Origin: Gemmatimonadota bacterium
GTDB taxonomy: Bacteria > Gemmatimonadota > Gemmatimonadetes > Gemmatimonadales > GWC2-71-9
NCBI GenBank assembly: GCA_027294455.1
Contig: JAPULZ010000164.1
Span: 33,057 to 97,056, forward strand
DNA: 64,000 bases
Direction of reading: 5' to 3'
Below are positions 8,531 through 18,006 of this stretch, piece after piece. How positions within the stretch are numbered: the stretch's first letter is position 1; every line of letters starts with the position of its first letter. The position numbers were made by a program, and so were the translations under genes. The notes under the pieces were generated by a model. The model saw only the letters and a list, made by a program, of their open reading frames with translations, was not told the DNA's origin and made no database searches.

Positions 8531-10102
8531 CTATTCGTCGTCTCCCTTCTCGCTGTCCGGCGCCGGGCGCTGCGCCTGGGTTTGCCCGGGAACCTGGGCG
8601 CGGACTTGCGTGATCAGGGCTTGAGCCGACATCTCGACCCGCCTGAGTATCGGCGCCGGATAGAGGCCGATCCACACGATGCAGATCATGAGGGGACTCA
8701 GCACGCACACCTCACGCACGGAGAGATCGGGCATTGCCTCGTTGGCGGGGTCGTCCAACTTGCCGAAGAGAATGCGTTGGAGTGCGACGAGCATGTACGC
8801 CGCCGCGAAGATCACCCCGGTGGTGGCGATGGCCGTGGCGATGGGGAACTCGCTGAACGAACCGATCAGGACGAGGAACTCACCGACGAACCCGTTGGTG
8901 CCCGGCAGCCCGATCGACGACAGGGCCACGAGGGTGAGCACCGCGGCGAACCCGGGGATGGCTCGCGCGATCCCGCCGAACGCGGCGATCTCCAGCGTGT
9001 GCCGGCGCTCGTACATCATGCCCGCCAAAAAGAACAAGGCGCCTGTGGAGATCCCGTGGCTGATCATGATGATGATGGCTCCTTGGACGCTCTGGAGTGT
9101 GAGCGCCCAGATGCCGAGCATGACGAATCCCAGATGGCTCACCGACGAATAGGCCACCAACTTCTTGAAATCCGGCTGGACCAGCGCGACCAACGCGCCA
9201 TAGATGATGCCTATGACGGCCAAGAGCACGACCACGGTCACGACGGTCGGATGGAGGGCGACCGTGGGGAAGAATGGCAGCGCGAATCGCAGAAACCCGT
9301 AGGTGCCCATCTTCAAGAGAATGCCGGCCAGGATGACCGAGCCTGCGGTGGGCGCTTCGACGTGGGCGTCCGGCAACCAAGTGTGGAACGGAAACATCGG
9401 CACCTTGATCGCGAACGCGAGGAAAAACGCCCCGAACAGCCAAAACCGCCACGGGTCCAACGACTGCAGATTCTGCAACATGTGCTGATAGCCGAACGAG
9501 TAGACGCCGGATGCGCGTCCGATCACGTAGTACATCACCAGGATCGACACCAGCATCAGCAACGATCCAAAGAACGTGAACACGAAGAACTTGATGGCTG
9601 CGTAAAGTCGCCGTGAGCCGCCCCAGACCCCGATGATGAAATACATCGGGATCAGCATGATCTCCCAAAAAACGTAGAAGGCGAACAGGTCCAGCGCGAG
9701 GAAGACGCCGAGCATCCCCGTGGTGAGCACGAGGAGCAACGCGTAGAACGGCGCTTCCCGCTCCTTGATGTAGCTCCAGCTTCCCAGCACGGCGAGAGGC
9801 ATCGTGAACGTGGTGAGGAGCACCATGAACAGGGAAATGCCGTCGACACCCACGTGGTAGGTGACGTTCCACATGGGAATCCACTCGTGCCGCACCTCGA
9901 ACTGCATCGCCGCCGTGGCCGGATCGAACGCCCACCACAACCCCGCCGACACGACGAATTCCGCCAAGGCCACCCACAACGCCAGACGCTTTGCCTCGGC
10001 CGCTGGCCGCAACATCACCAGCAGCGCGCCGGTAAGCGGAATGACCATGAGGGCATCCAGCACCCAGCGGTCGTAAGCGATATCGAGCAGGAATCCGTTC
10101 AT
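8531..10102 (-). CDS. nuoM: NADH-quinone oxidoreductase subunit M
   Basis: A 523-residue antiporter-like subunit with about 14 membrane helices. Recognisable segments are HVGVDGISLF, FYVFWEIMLIPMYF (conserved Glu), FPFHTWLPDAHVEAPTAGSV and a SSIGLPGTNGFVGEF loop. It is part of the proton-translocating arm of complex I. ATG 10102 (MNGFLLDIAYDRW) is chosen; the longer frame from 10171 overlaps nuoL. Four bases separate it from the nuoL stop. Confidence 0.95.
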   Translation of the reverse strand: MNGFLLDIAYDRWVLDALMVIPLTGALLVMLRPAAEAKRLALWVALAEFVVSAGLWWAFDPATAAMQFEVRHEWIPMWNVTYHVGVDGISLFMVLLTTFTMPLAVLGSWSYIKEREAPFYALLLVLTTGMLGVFLALDLFAFYVFWEIMLIPMYFIIGVWGGSRRLYAAIKFFVFTFFGSLLMLVSILVMYYVIGRASGVYSFGYQHMLQNLQSLDPWRFWLFGAFFLAFAIKVPMFPFHTWLPDAHVEAPTAGSVILAGILLKMGTYGFLRFALPFFPTVALHPTVVTVVVLLAVIGIIYGALVALVQPDFKKLVAYSSVSHLGFVMLGIWALTLQSVQGAIIIMISHGISTGALFFLAGMMYERRHTLEIAAFGGIARAIPGFAAVLTLVALSSIGLPGTNGFVGEFLVLIGSFSEFPIATAIATTGVIFAAAYMLVALQRILFGKLDDPANEAMPDLSVREVCVLSPLMICIVWIGLYPAPILRRVEMSAQALITQVRAQVPGQTQAQRPAPDSEKGDDE

Positions 10103-10106
10103 CGCA

Positions 10107-12086
10107 TCAAGCCAGGGTCGCGCGCAAGAGCCACAGCGCCCCGACCACGAAGAGCACGACGTAGGTGGCAAGATTGCCCGTTTGGAATCTGGTCCCGATC
10201 CATCCGAACAGGCGGCTGATCCTGGCAGATCCGTTCACGATGAGGGTGTCGATCGCTCCCATGTCCACGATGTTCCACAACACCCGGCGGGAAAACCATT
10301 CCGTCGGACGCACGACGACCTTGTCGTAGAGCTCATCGACGTAGTATTTGTTGAGCAACACCCGCTGCAGCCCTGCCTCGGGCGGTGCCGCACGCGCGTT
10401 CGTGAGCCGGTCCGGCTTGAGGAAACGCCAGGCGCCGACGATGCCGGCCGCGGCGATCCCCGTGGCCAGGCCCATCAACCCCCATTCCAAGCCGACCGAC
10501 AGGTGCACTTGCGTGAGATACGCCGCCGCGCCCTCGGTGACGGGCTCGAGCCAGTGATCCAGCCACCCCGCGCCGGGAAGCACGTGGGGGAGATTGATCA
10601 TGCCGCCGATCACGCTGCCGAACGCGAGCACGACGAGAGGTCCGGTCATCACCCACGGTGTCTCGCGGAGGTGCTTCGCCTCCTCGCTCCCGGTCCGGTT
10701 CAGCCCGTGGAACGTGTAGACCATCAGCCTCGTCATGTAGAACGCGGTGAGCAACGCCGCAACCGCCCCAAGCGCCCAGATCACATAGAACAGCAGGGAG
10801 TCCTGCCCGCGGGCGAAGGTGATCGCCAGGATCTGGTCCTTGGAAAAGAATCCGGACAACCCGGGCACCCCGGCGATGGCCAGCGTGGCGATCCACATCA
10901 CCGCAGCCGTCCAGGGCATGAAGGTGCGCAGGCCCCCCATATTCCGCATGTCCTGGGGGTCGTCGTGATTGTCGGTGGCGTGGTACGCGTGATGGAGCGC
11001 GTGAATCACGGAGCCGGATCCCAGGAAGAGCAGGGCCTTGAAGAACGCGTGGGTGACCAGGTGGAAGACCCCGGGGGCATAGGCACCGACACCCACCCCC
11101 ATGAACATGTAGCCCAGCTGGGACACCGTGGAATACGCCAGGACTTTCTTGATGTCCCATTGCTTTAGCGCGATCGTGGCCGCGAACAGGGCCGTGACCG
11201 CTCCCACCAGGGCCACTAGCGCGCTGGAGACCGGCGCCATCGCGAACAGCACGTTCGAGCGCACGACGAGGTAAACCCCGGCCGTTACCATGGTGGCCGC
11301 ATGGATCAGCGCCGACACTGGCGTCGGACCCGCCATGGCATCGGGCAGCCAGGTATACAACGGAAGCTGCGCGGATTTTCCCACGCACCCCAGGAACAGG
11401 AACAGGGTGATGACGGTGACCGTGGGGCCGTTGGCGATGAATGTCTCGGGGGCCGCCTCGAACACTTCGATGAAGTTCAACGAGCCCGTGGACCGGAATA
11501 TCATGAACATGGCGATCAGCAACCCGAAGTCGCCGATCCGGTTCATGATGAACGCCTTCTTGCCGGCCGTGGCGTTGGCTTCTTCGCCATACCAGAAACC
11601 GATCAAGAGATAGCTGCAGAGCCCCACGCCTTCCCATCCCACGAACAGCACGGGGAAGCTGGCGCCGAGGACCAGCACCAGCATGAAGAACACGAACAGG
11701 TTGAGATAGGCGAAGTAGCGCGGATACGACGGATCCTCCCGCATATATCCCACGCTGAACACATGGATCAAGGCCCCCACGCCCGTGACGACCAGCAACA
11801 TGACGGCGGAGAGTTGATCGACCTGGAACGCCACCTCGATCTCCAGTTCGCCCACCGACATCCACGACCAGAGATGAACTACGAACGGCCCGGCCTCGGC
11901 GTCGCCGGCCAAACCGAGCACCGCCGCCAATGACACCACGAATGCCGCCACCAACACGCCCACACCCAGCGCACTCACCGCCCGTTTGGCATCCGGCCGG
12001 TAAAAGCTCAGCCACCCGTTCGCCAGGAACCCCAGGAACGGCAACAACACGGCGAGCCAGACCAGGGAGACGGTGCCCGGCATCAT
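10107..12086 (-). CDS. nuoL: NADH-quinone oxidoreductase subunit L
   Basis: A 659-residue protein, the largest membrane subunit of complex I. The antiporter core shows [45 protein letters not shown] and GLSGFFSKD. The C-terminal part holds the long amphipathic helix that runs along the membrane arm (residues about 540-600, rich in basic residues) and a last hydrophobic helix. The start ATG 12086 overlaps the nuoK stop (ATGA); the next codon is also ATG (12083). Confidence 0.95.
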   Translation of the reverse strand: MMPGTVSLVWLAVLLPFLGFLANGWLSFYRPDAKRAVSALGVGVLVAAFVVSLAAVLGLAGDAEAGPFVVHLWSWMSVGELEIEVAFQVDQLSAVMLLVVTGVGALIHVFSVGYMREDPSYPRYFAYLNLFVFFMLVLVLGASFPVLFVGWEGVGLCSYLLIGFWYGEEANATAGKKAFIMNRIGDFGLLIAMFMIFRSTGSLNFIEVFEAAPETFIANGPTVTVITLFLFLGCVGKSAQLPLYTWLPDAMAGPTPVSALIHAATMVTAGVYLVVRSNVLFAMAPVSSALVALVGAVTALFAATIALKQWDIKKVLAYSTVSQLGYMFMGVGVGAYAPGVFHLVTHAFFKALLFLGSGSVIHALHHAYHATDNHDDPQDMRNMGGLRTFMPWTAAVMWIATLAIAGVPGLSGFFSKDQILAITFARGQDSLLFYVIWALGAVAALLTAFYMTRLMVYTFHGLNRTGSEEAKHLRETPWVMTGPLVVLAFGSVIGGMINLPHVLPGAGWLDHWLEPVTEGAAAYLTQVHLSVGLEWGLMGLATGIAAAGIVGAWRFLKPDRLTNARAAPPEAGLQRVLLNKYYVDELYDKVVVRPTEWFSRRVLWNIVDMGAIDTLIVNGSARISRLFGWIGTRFQTGNLATYVVLFVVGALWLLRATLA

Positions 12087-12379
12087 CCGCGCAACAGGTT
12101 GAGGTCTTGCAAGTCCAGGGTTTCCTTGTGCCGGTAGATCCCGATGATGATGGCGAATCCGACGGTCGCCTCCGCGGCGGCCACGGTCAACACGAAGAAC
12201 ACGAACACGTGGCCCGACGTCCCGAGCTGCTGCGCCAAGGCCACGAATGTGAGGTTGACCGCGTTCAGCATCAACTCCACGCACATGAAGATCACGATGG
12301 CATTACGCCTGATCAGGACACCCAACACCCCAATGGTGAAGAGAATCGCCGAGATACCGAGTGCGGGGCCGAGCAGCAT
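12083..12379 (-). CDS. nuoK: NADH-quinone oxidoreductase subunit K
   Basis: A 98-residue three-helix membrane subunit of normal length. It carries the two conserved membrane glutamates in the family pattern ([13 protein letters not shown] and [11 protein letters not shown]), which form part of the proton path. It begins immediately after the nuoJ TAG stop and overlaps nuoL by four bases. Confidence 0.95.
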   Translation of the reverse strand: MLLGPALGISAILFTIGVLGVLIRRNAIVIFMCVELMLNAVNLTFVALAQQLGTSGHVFVFFVLTVAAAEATVGFAIIIGIYRHKETLDLQDLNLLRG

Positions 12380-12898
12380 CTAGACCTTACGCTTCGCAAG
12401 CACCACAGCACCGGCGATGGACGCCAGCAACAAGATGGCCGTGAGCTCGAACGGGACGAGGTAATTGGTGTATAGCGACTCGGCCATGACGCCGACCGCG
12501 CCGCGCTCCGCCGTCATGCGGGCCAGCTCCCCCGCGGGAAGCCGGATCGGATCGGCGGGAATGACGCTGGTGACGACCCACAGCTCGATGGCCACGAACC
12601 CGCCAAGCACCAGCCCCACACCGCGGCCGAACCATCCCTTCATGTCCGTCGCCAGCTGGTCACCGAGGTTCAGCAACATGATGACGAAGAGGAACAGCAC
12701 CATGATGGCGCCGGAGTACACCATGATTTGGAGGGCGGCGATGAAATGGGCATCGAGCAAGAGGAACATGACGGCTGTCGCGAAGAGGGTGACGATGAGC
12801 CACAACGCACTGGCCACGGGGCTCCTCCGCGTCACACAAAGAACCGATGCCACCACTGCCAGCCCGCCGTGCATCCAGAAGACGGCTTCCAGGACCAT
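12380..12898 (-). CDS. nuoJ: NADH-quinone oxidoreductase subunit J
   Basis: A 172-residue membrane subunit with five predicted helices. The conserved third-helix region ALQIMVYSGAIMVLFLFVIMLLN contains the pi-bulge segment typical of NuoJ. A soluble loop (residues about 110-140) precedes the last helix. It is placed between nuoI (3-base gap) and nuoK (adjacent), as expected. Confidence 0.95.
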   Translation of the reverse strand: MVLEAVFWMHGGLAVVASVLCVTRRSPVASALWLIVTLFATAVMFLLLDAHFIAALQIMVYSGAIMVLFLFVIMLLNLGDQLATDMKGWFGRGVGLVLGGFVAIELWVVTSVIPADPIRLPAGELARMTAERGAVGVMAESLYTNYLVPFELTAILLLASIAGAVVLAKRKV

Positions 12899-12901
12899 GC
12901 G

Positions 12902-13408
12902 CTACTGACCCTTGGGGTCGGACGGGTCCCAGAGCGTCGAGACCGGGTGGGTCTGGGCGCAGAGGCGCTCCAGGTCGTAGACGAACCGCTCGCGCTCGTA
13001 CTCGGCGTTCTCGTAGTGCACGCCCACGTGGATCGCTTCCTCGGGACAAACCTCTTGGCAGTAGCCGCAGAAGATACACCGAAACTCGTCTATCTCGTAC
13101 AGCAACGGGTAGCGGTGCCCCTCCTCGTCCTCGCCCGGCACGAGCTTGATGCAATTCGCGGGGCAGACCTGCGGGCACAGGCCACAGGCGACGCACTTGG
13201 CCCTGCCCTGCTCGTCGGTGAGCATCCGGTGCGTCCCGCGCCAACGCGAGGAGATATGCCAGTCGTCGTCGGACTTCTGTTCCGGGTATTGCATCGTCAC
13301 CCGGTCCCGGAAGAGGTGAGCGAACGTCAGCGCCATGCCTTTCAGAGTGGCGCGGAGGTAGCTCACCTCCCGTTCCGGACGCTTCATGATCTTGACGGTA
13401 ATCGCCAC
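12902..13408 (-). CDS. nuoI: NADH-quinone oxidoreductase subunit I (2x [4Fe-4S])
   Basis: A 168-residue ferredoxin-like subunit. Two cluster motifs are complete: CVACGLCPQVCP (Cys72, 75, 78, 82) and CIFCGYCQEVCP (Cys111, 114, 117, 121); each provides three ligands to one cluster and the fourth to the other (N6a and N6b). The N-terminal segment with GMALTFAHLFR anchors it to the membrane arm. The start is GTG 13408, which shares its G with the last base of the nuoH TAG stop. Confidence 0.95.
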   Translation of the reverse strand: MAITVKIMKRPEREVSYLRATLKGMALTFAHLFRDRVTMQYPEQKSDDDWHISSRWRGTHRMLTDEQGRAKCVACGLCPQVCPANCIKLVPGEDEEGHRYPLLYEIDEFRCIFCGYCQEVCPEEAIHVGVHYENAEYERERFVYDLERLCAQTHPVSTLWDPSDPKGQ

Positions 13409-14619
13409 TATGCCCTCACTTTGCTGCGGGAGCGACCGGACATGAGCCGGGAATTGTCGAGCAGGAAGAACACGGCGTATGCTACCGCCAGGTTCATCCC
13501 GAAGAGGGCCAGCCCGTACCGCAACCCCGTGGACCAGCCCATGCTATCCAGAATCAACACCGTAGCGCCCAGCACCAGGATGTAGGCCAACAACACGGGC
13601 AACATGAATTTCCAGCCGAGCTGCATGACCTGATCGAACCGGAACCGGGGCAACGTCCAACGAATCCAGATGAAAACGTAGATGAAGAACAACGTTTTGA
13701 GGGAAAACGCCCCGAGGGTGATCAGCGATTTGAGCACCGACGGCTCGCCGGAATCCCATGACGTGAACGGGAGATCCCATCCTCCCAGGAACATCGTCGC
13801 CATGAGGGCGGATCCGGTGATGATATGGGCGTACTCGGCGATGAAGAACATGGAAAACTTCATCGAGCTGTATTCGGTATGATAGCCCGCCACGAGCTCC
13901 GATTCCGACTCCGGCATGTCGAAGGGGAGCCGATTGGTTTCCGCCAGAGTGCTCACGAAGAAAAAGATGAAACTCACCATCAGCGCGAACACGAACCACA
14001 CGGAACTTTGCTGGTGGGCGACGATTTCGGGAAGACTCACGTTCCCCACCAACATCAGCACGCCGACGAAACTAAAGCCCAACGCGACCTCGTAGCTCAC
14101 CATCTGCGCGCTGGCCCGGAGCCCCCCCAGCAGGGAGTACTTGTTGTTGGACGACCATCCGGCCAACACAATGCCATACACGCTGAGACTGCTGATCGCC
14201 ACGATGAACAGCAACCCGATCGGTACATCGGCGATGATCATGGGCATCGGGCCCGCATGCACGAACTGCCCGAGCACGGGAACCGCAAAGTCGAAGTTGA
14301 CCGGCAAGGGTGCCGCGAACGGAATCACGGCAACCGTCAGCATGGCCGGCACGAACGACAGCAGCGGCGCCAGCAAGAACAGGGGCTTGTTCGCTTCCGT
14401 GGGCCACGTCTCTTCCTTCATGAAGTTCTTGAGCCCATCTGCCACCGACTGTAGCAACCCTTGCGGGCCGACGCGGTTGGGTCCCAGGCGATCCTGCTTC
14501 CACGCGCTCACCCGCCGCTCGGCCCAGATCACCATCATCACCCCGACGTTCATCACGCTGTACACGGCGAGAATCTTGAGCACCGCCAGCAACACGAAGC
14601 CCTTCATCTCGGGCGTCAC
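13408..14619 (-). CDS. nuoH: NADH-quinone oxidoreductase subunit H
   Basis: A 403-residue membrane subunit that forms the quinone-binding chamber with NuoB and NuoD. Conserved stretches are WAERRVSAWKQDRLGPNRVGP, the third cytoplasmic loop AETNRLPFDMPESESELVAGYHTEYS, and WTLPRFRFDQ. It is longer than the usual 320-350 residues because an extra hydrophobic helix and a basic tail follow the normal end. GTG 14619 has GGGAG upstream and begins 2 bases after the nuoG stop; ATG 14607 is a possible alternative start. Confidence 0.93.
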   Translation of the reverse strand: MTPEMKGFVLLAVLKILAVYSVMNVGVMMVIWAERRVSAWKQDRLGPNRVGPQGLLQSVADGLKNFMKEETWPTEANKPLFLLAPLLSFVPAMLTVAVIPFAAPLPVNFDFAVPVLGQFVHAGPMPMIIADVPIGLLFIVAISSLSVYGIVLAGWSSNNKYSLLGGLRASAQMVSYEVALGFSFVGVLMLVGNVSLPEIVAHQQSSVWFVFALMVSFIFFFVSTLAETNRLPFDMPESESELVAGYHTEYSSMKFSMFFIAEYAHIITGSALMATMFLGGWDLPFTSWDSGEPSVLKSLITLGAFSLKTLFFIYVFIWIRWTLPRFRFDQVMQLGWKFMLPVLLAYILVLGATVLILDSMGWSTGLRYGLALFGMNLAVAYAVFFLLDNSRLMSGRSRSKVRA

Positions 14620-14621
14620 GC

Positions 14622-16190
14622 CTACACTCCCGCCTGCGACAGGATTTGGCCACGCAGCCCCAGTGCGGCATGCGACAAACCGCTGAACGCACCCTCGGCT
14701 TCGGCCATCCGGGCAAACGCCTCTTCGGCACTGAAGAGCGACTCGCCGCGGCCCAGCTCGCGGAGCACCTCGCTCAACACCCACCAGGCCGGGCGCGCCA
14801 GGCCCGGTGCGACCTTGGCTTGCGCATAGCGCTGCACGCGGCCGTCCCGATTCACGAACGTGCCGTCTTCTTCGGCGACGTTCGCCACGGGCAACACTGC
14901 CGCCGCGCCCCGGGCGGCCTCGGGCAGGATCGTGCCGATATAGATGAGGTTGGCGGCCTTCTCCAGGGCCTCGCGGCTCACGCCGTTGAGGTCGTCATCG
15001 AGCACCACCACCAGTGATGCTCCTTGGATGGCCTTCCCGGCCGCGGCGGAATCGCTGGTGTACCCCAGGGCCTTTGCACCGGCGGCGTTGGCCGCGCGTT
15101 CCTCCCGCAGCGCGAGGTTCGGCACACCGGGCAATGGGTGCTCGCCCTCGACGGTCGGCGTCCGGAACCTCAACGTGGCGTCCAGCCCGGCGAGCAGTTC
15201 CTTGGTGAGGTACAGCGCCTCGGTCGATGCATTGGGCGACACCAGCGCGACCGCCCGGCCACAGGAGCCCTGGACCAGCCGCGCGACATCCTGCAACGCG
15301 TGGTCCCAGTCGGTGGCTTGCAGGCCGCCGCCTTGGATCACCAGCGGCGCCTCGATGCGGTCGCCGCGGTTCATCCAGCGATAGTGCAGGCGCCCGGTGT
15401 CGCACATGAAATATCTGTTGACCTCGTCGTTCCCCCGCGGGCGCAAACGTACCACGACATTTTCCCGGGTGTCGAGGTTAATGTTGCACCCTTGCGAGCA
15501 TCCGGTGCAAATGCCGGGAGTCTTGTCCAACTCCCACGCGCGCGCCTTGTGCAGAAAGTCCTTGGAGATAAGCGATCCGACGGGACAGAGATCCACGACG
15601 TTGCCGGCCCACTCGTGATCCAGCGTGGCATCCGGATGTATGCCGATCACCGCCCGATCACCGCGCTCGCTCACGTTCAGGACATCGTCTTCGGCCACGT
15701 GATCCATGAAACGCACGCACCGGGTGCAAAGAATGCACCGGTTCGCGACGTACAACACGTCCGGGCCGAAATCCTCGACGGGAATGAACCGCTTGGCGAA
15801 AGCCCCGTAGCGGGTATTCGATTGCCCTTCCTGGAACACGAAATCCTGCAACTCACATTCGCCGGCCTGATCGCAAATGGGGCAGTCCAACGGGTGATTG
15901 ATCAGCAAGTATTCCAACACCGATTTGCGCGCCTTGCTGGCCTCGTCGGTATAGAGCAACACCACTTGCCCTTCGGCCACCTCCGTCGCGCAGGCAATCT
16001 GCAGTTTGGGCGCGCCTTCGATCTCAACCAGACACATGCGACACACACCGGCCACCGGCAGGCCGGGGTGGTAGCAGTAGTGCGGCACCACGATGCCGGC
16101 CTGCTTCGCCGCCTCGATCACCATAGTTCCCTTGGGTACGGTGACCTCGAAGCCTTCGATCGTCAGTGTGGCCATTTCCGTGTTCGCCAT
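14622..16190 (-). CDS. nuoG: NADH-quinone oxidoreductase subunit G, short form with N7 motif
   Basis: A 522-residue peripheral-arm subunit. The N-terminus holds a [2Fe-2S] site (HYCYHP..CRMCLVE..C), a His/Cys [4Fe-4S] site (HPLDCPICDQAGEC) and a second [4Fe-4S] site (CILCTRC..CPVGS). A further CxxCxxxC followed 27 residues later by Cys (CTGCSQGC ... MCDTGR) matches the off-path N7 cluster. The molybdopterin-oxidoreductase-like C-terminal region is much shorter than in Escherichia coli (about 900 residues) or Thermus (about 780). ATG 16190 is 5 bases after the nuoF stop; ATG 16175 is also possible. Confidence 0.93.
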   Translation of the reverse strand: MANTEMATLTIEGFEVTVPKGTMVIEAAKQAGIVVPHYCYHPGLPVAGVCRMCLVEIEGAPKLQIACATEVAEGQVVLLYTDEASKARKSVLEYLLINHPLDCPICDQAGECELQDFVFQEGQSNTRYGAFAKRFIPVEDFGPDVLYVANRCILCTRCVRFMDHVAEDDVLNVSERGDRAVIGIHPDATLDHEWAGNVVDLCPVGSLISKDFLHKARAWELDKTPGICTGCSQGCNINLDTRENVVVRLRPRGNDEVNRYFMCDTGRLHYRWMNRGDRIEAPLVIQGGGLQATDWDHALQDVARLVQGSCGRAVALVSPNASTEALYLTKELLAGLDATLRFRTPTVEGEHPLPGVPNLALREERAANAAGAKALGYTSDSAAAGKAIQGASLVVVLDDDLNGVSREALEKAANLIYIGTILPEAARGAAAVLPVANVAEEDGTFVNRDGRVQRYAQAKVAPGLARPAWWVLSEVLRELGRGESLFSAEEAFARMAEAEGAFSGLSHAALGLRGQILSQAGV

Positions 16191-16195
16191 GTGCC

Positions 16196-17506
16196 CTACC
16201 CTGCCACCGCCATCACAGGCTCGCGCACTCCGGCGATGTAGGCTTCGAACTCGCCTCGGAACTTCTTGATGCCGCTGATGACCGGCGCGGCGCACGAGTC
16301 GCTCAACACGCAGATCGTCTTGCCGATCATGCTGTCGGCCAGGTCCAGCAAGAGATCGAGGTCTTTCATTTCCCCCTGGCCTGCCAGAATGCGCTCGAGA
16401 ATCCGGGTGGTCCAGGCTGTACCTTCGCGGCACTGGGTACACTGGGCGCACGACTCATGCGCGTAAAACCGGGCCAGCCGCATCACCTGGTAGACCATGT
16501 CGGCACTGTCGTCGAACACGATCACGCCGCCGGAGCCGAGCATCGTGCCCGCCGCTACCACGCCTTCGTAATCCAGAATGCAGTTCTCCGTTTCCTCTTT
16601 GTTGAGAATCGGGACCGACGACCCTCCGGGGATGCACGCCTTGAGCGTGCGGCCCGACGGCACCCCGCCGCATATGTCGTTGATGAGCTCGCCCAAGGGG
16701 AAACCCATCGTGACTTCGTAGTTACCCGGCCGTTGCACATGGCCACATACGCTGAACAACTTCGTGCCGACGCTCCGCTCGTTGCCGAGGCACAGGCCTT
16801 TGTACCAGTGCGCGCCACGGTTGATGATGTGCGGCACCACCGCGAGCGTCTCGACGTTATTGATGGTGGTGGGCATGCCGAAGACGCCGGACGCTGCGGG
16901 AAACGGGGGCTTGATGCGGGGGTTTCCGCGGCGGCCCTCGATGGAATTCATCATCGCGGTCTCTTCGCCGCAGATGTACGCGCCGGCCCCGCGGTGGATG
17001 TACATGTCCAGCCGCTTCCCCGATCCCATGGCGTTCTCGCCGAGCACCCCCTCCTGGTAGGCCTCCTCGAGAGCCGCCCCCATGATGCGCAGGGGCTCCG
17101 TGAACTCCCCGCGAATATAGATGTAGGTGATCTCCGCCTGGATGGCGTGCTGGGCGATGGCACAGCCCTCGATGACGGCGTGGGGCGTCCACCGCATGAT
17201 CTCGCGGTCCTTGAACGTCCCCGGCTCCGACTCGTCGGCGTTACAGCAGAGATAATGCGGTTTGGATTTGTCTTTCGGCATAAACGACCACTTCACCCCC
17301 GTGGGAAAACCGGCCCCGCCGCGTCCCCGCAGGCCCGAGGCCTTCACCTCTTCCACCACGTCGCCCGGATTCATGCCAAGAACCTTTTTCAGAGCTTTGT
17401 AGCCGCCTCGCTCGACCCATCCCTTGTAAGAGCGGGCTGCGGCATCGCCGAAGTATTCGCTCAGGACAACCGTTTCTTTCGCGTGCGGCTCGTGCGGAAA
17501 TCCCAT
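16196..17506 (-). CDS. nuoF: NADH-quinone oxidoreductase subunit F (NADH/FMN)
   Basis: A 436-residue NADH-binding subunit. The FMN/NADH region shows GLRGRGGAGFPTG, NADESEPGTFKDR and GAGAYICGEETAMMNSIEG. The N3 [4Fe-4S] ligands are ESCAQCTQCREG plus the Cys of KTICVLSD. It receives electrons from NADH and passes them to N3. The stop is 5 bases before nuoG, and nuoE ends 2 bases before its start. Confidence 0.95.
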   Translation of the reverse strand: MGFPHEPHAKETVVLSEYFGDAAARSYKGWVERGGYKALKKVLGMNPGDVVEEVKASGLRGRGGAGFPTGVKWSFMPKDKSKPHYLCCNADESEPGTFKDREIMRWTPHAVIEGCAIAQHAIQAEITYIYIRGEFTEPLRIMGAALEEAYQEGVLGENAMGSGKRLDMYIHRGAGAYICGEETAMMNSIEGRRGNPRIKPPFPAASGVFGMPTTINNVETLAVVPHIINRGAHWYKGLCLGNERSVGTKLFSVCGHVQRPGNYEVTMGFPLGELINDICGGVPSGRTLKACIPGGSSVPILNKEETENCILDYEGVVAAGTMLGSGGVIVFDDSADMVYQVMRLARFYAHESCAQCTQCREGTAWTTRILERILAGQGEMKDLDLLLDLADSMIGKTICVLSDSCAAPVISGIKKFRGEFEAYIAGVREPVMAVAG

Positions 17507-17508
17507 GA

Positions 17509-18003
17509 TCAGGAATACCGTTTGACGAGGTCCGGCACCTTCTCCGCGGTCACGTCCTCGACGAAGTCGTCATTCATCATCACAGGCGTGGCGAAGCCGC
17601 ACGCGCCGAGACACTCTACTTCGATGACCGTGAACTTGCCGTCGCGTGACGTGGCGCCGAGCTCGCCACAACCCGTGTGCTCGAGCAACGCATCGACCAC
17701 GCCTTCCGCCCCGCAAAGATTGCACGGCGTAGTGGTGCACACCTGCACGAAGGTTTTTCCCACAGGGTGCTGGTGGTACATGGTATAGAACGTTACAACA
17801 CCCTTGACGTATGCCGGCGTCAGCTCCAGCACTCCGGCGGTCTCGGCCATCGCCACATCCGAAATCCACCCGTGCCGCTCCTGCACCATCCACAACGCCG
17901 CCAGCAGGGCGGCCCGCTTGGTCGGGTAGCGGGTGAGGATCTCGTCGAGCGCTTTCCGCGTGTCGCCCACGAAGACTCGAGTGTATTCCGTGGTCTGCTC
18001 CAT
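17509..18003 (-). CDS. nuoE: NADH-quinone oxidoreductase subunit E ([2Fe-2S])
   Basis: A 164-residue thioredoxin-fold subunit carrying the N1a cluster: VCTTTPCNLCGA supplies the first pair of Cys (CxxxxC) and ECLGACG the second. FYTMYHQHPVGK before the first pair is conserved in the family. It forms the NADH-dehydrogenase module with NuoF, with a 2-base gap to it. Confidence 0.95.
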   Translation of the reverse strand: MEQTTEYTRVFVGDTRKALDEILTRYPTKRAALLAALWMVQERHGWISDVAMAETAGVLELTPAYVKGVVTFYTMYHQHPVGKTFVQVCTTTPCNLCGAEGVVDALLEHTGCGELGATSRDGKFTVIEVECLGACGFATPVMMNDDFVEDVTAEKVPDLVKRYS

Positions 18004-18006
18004 GTG

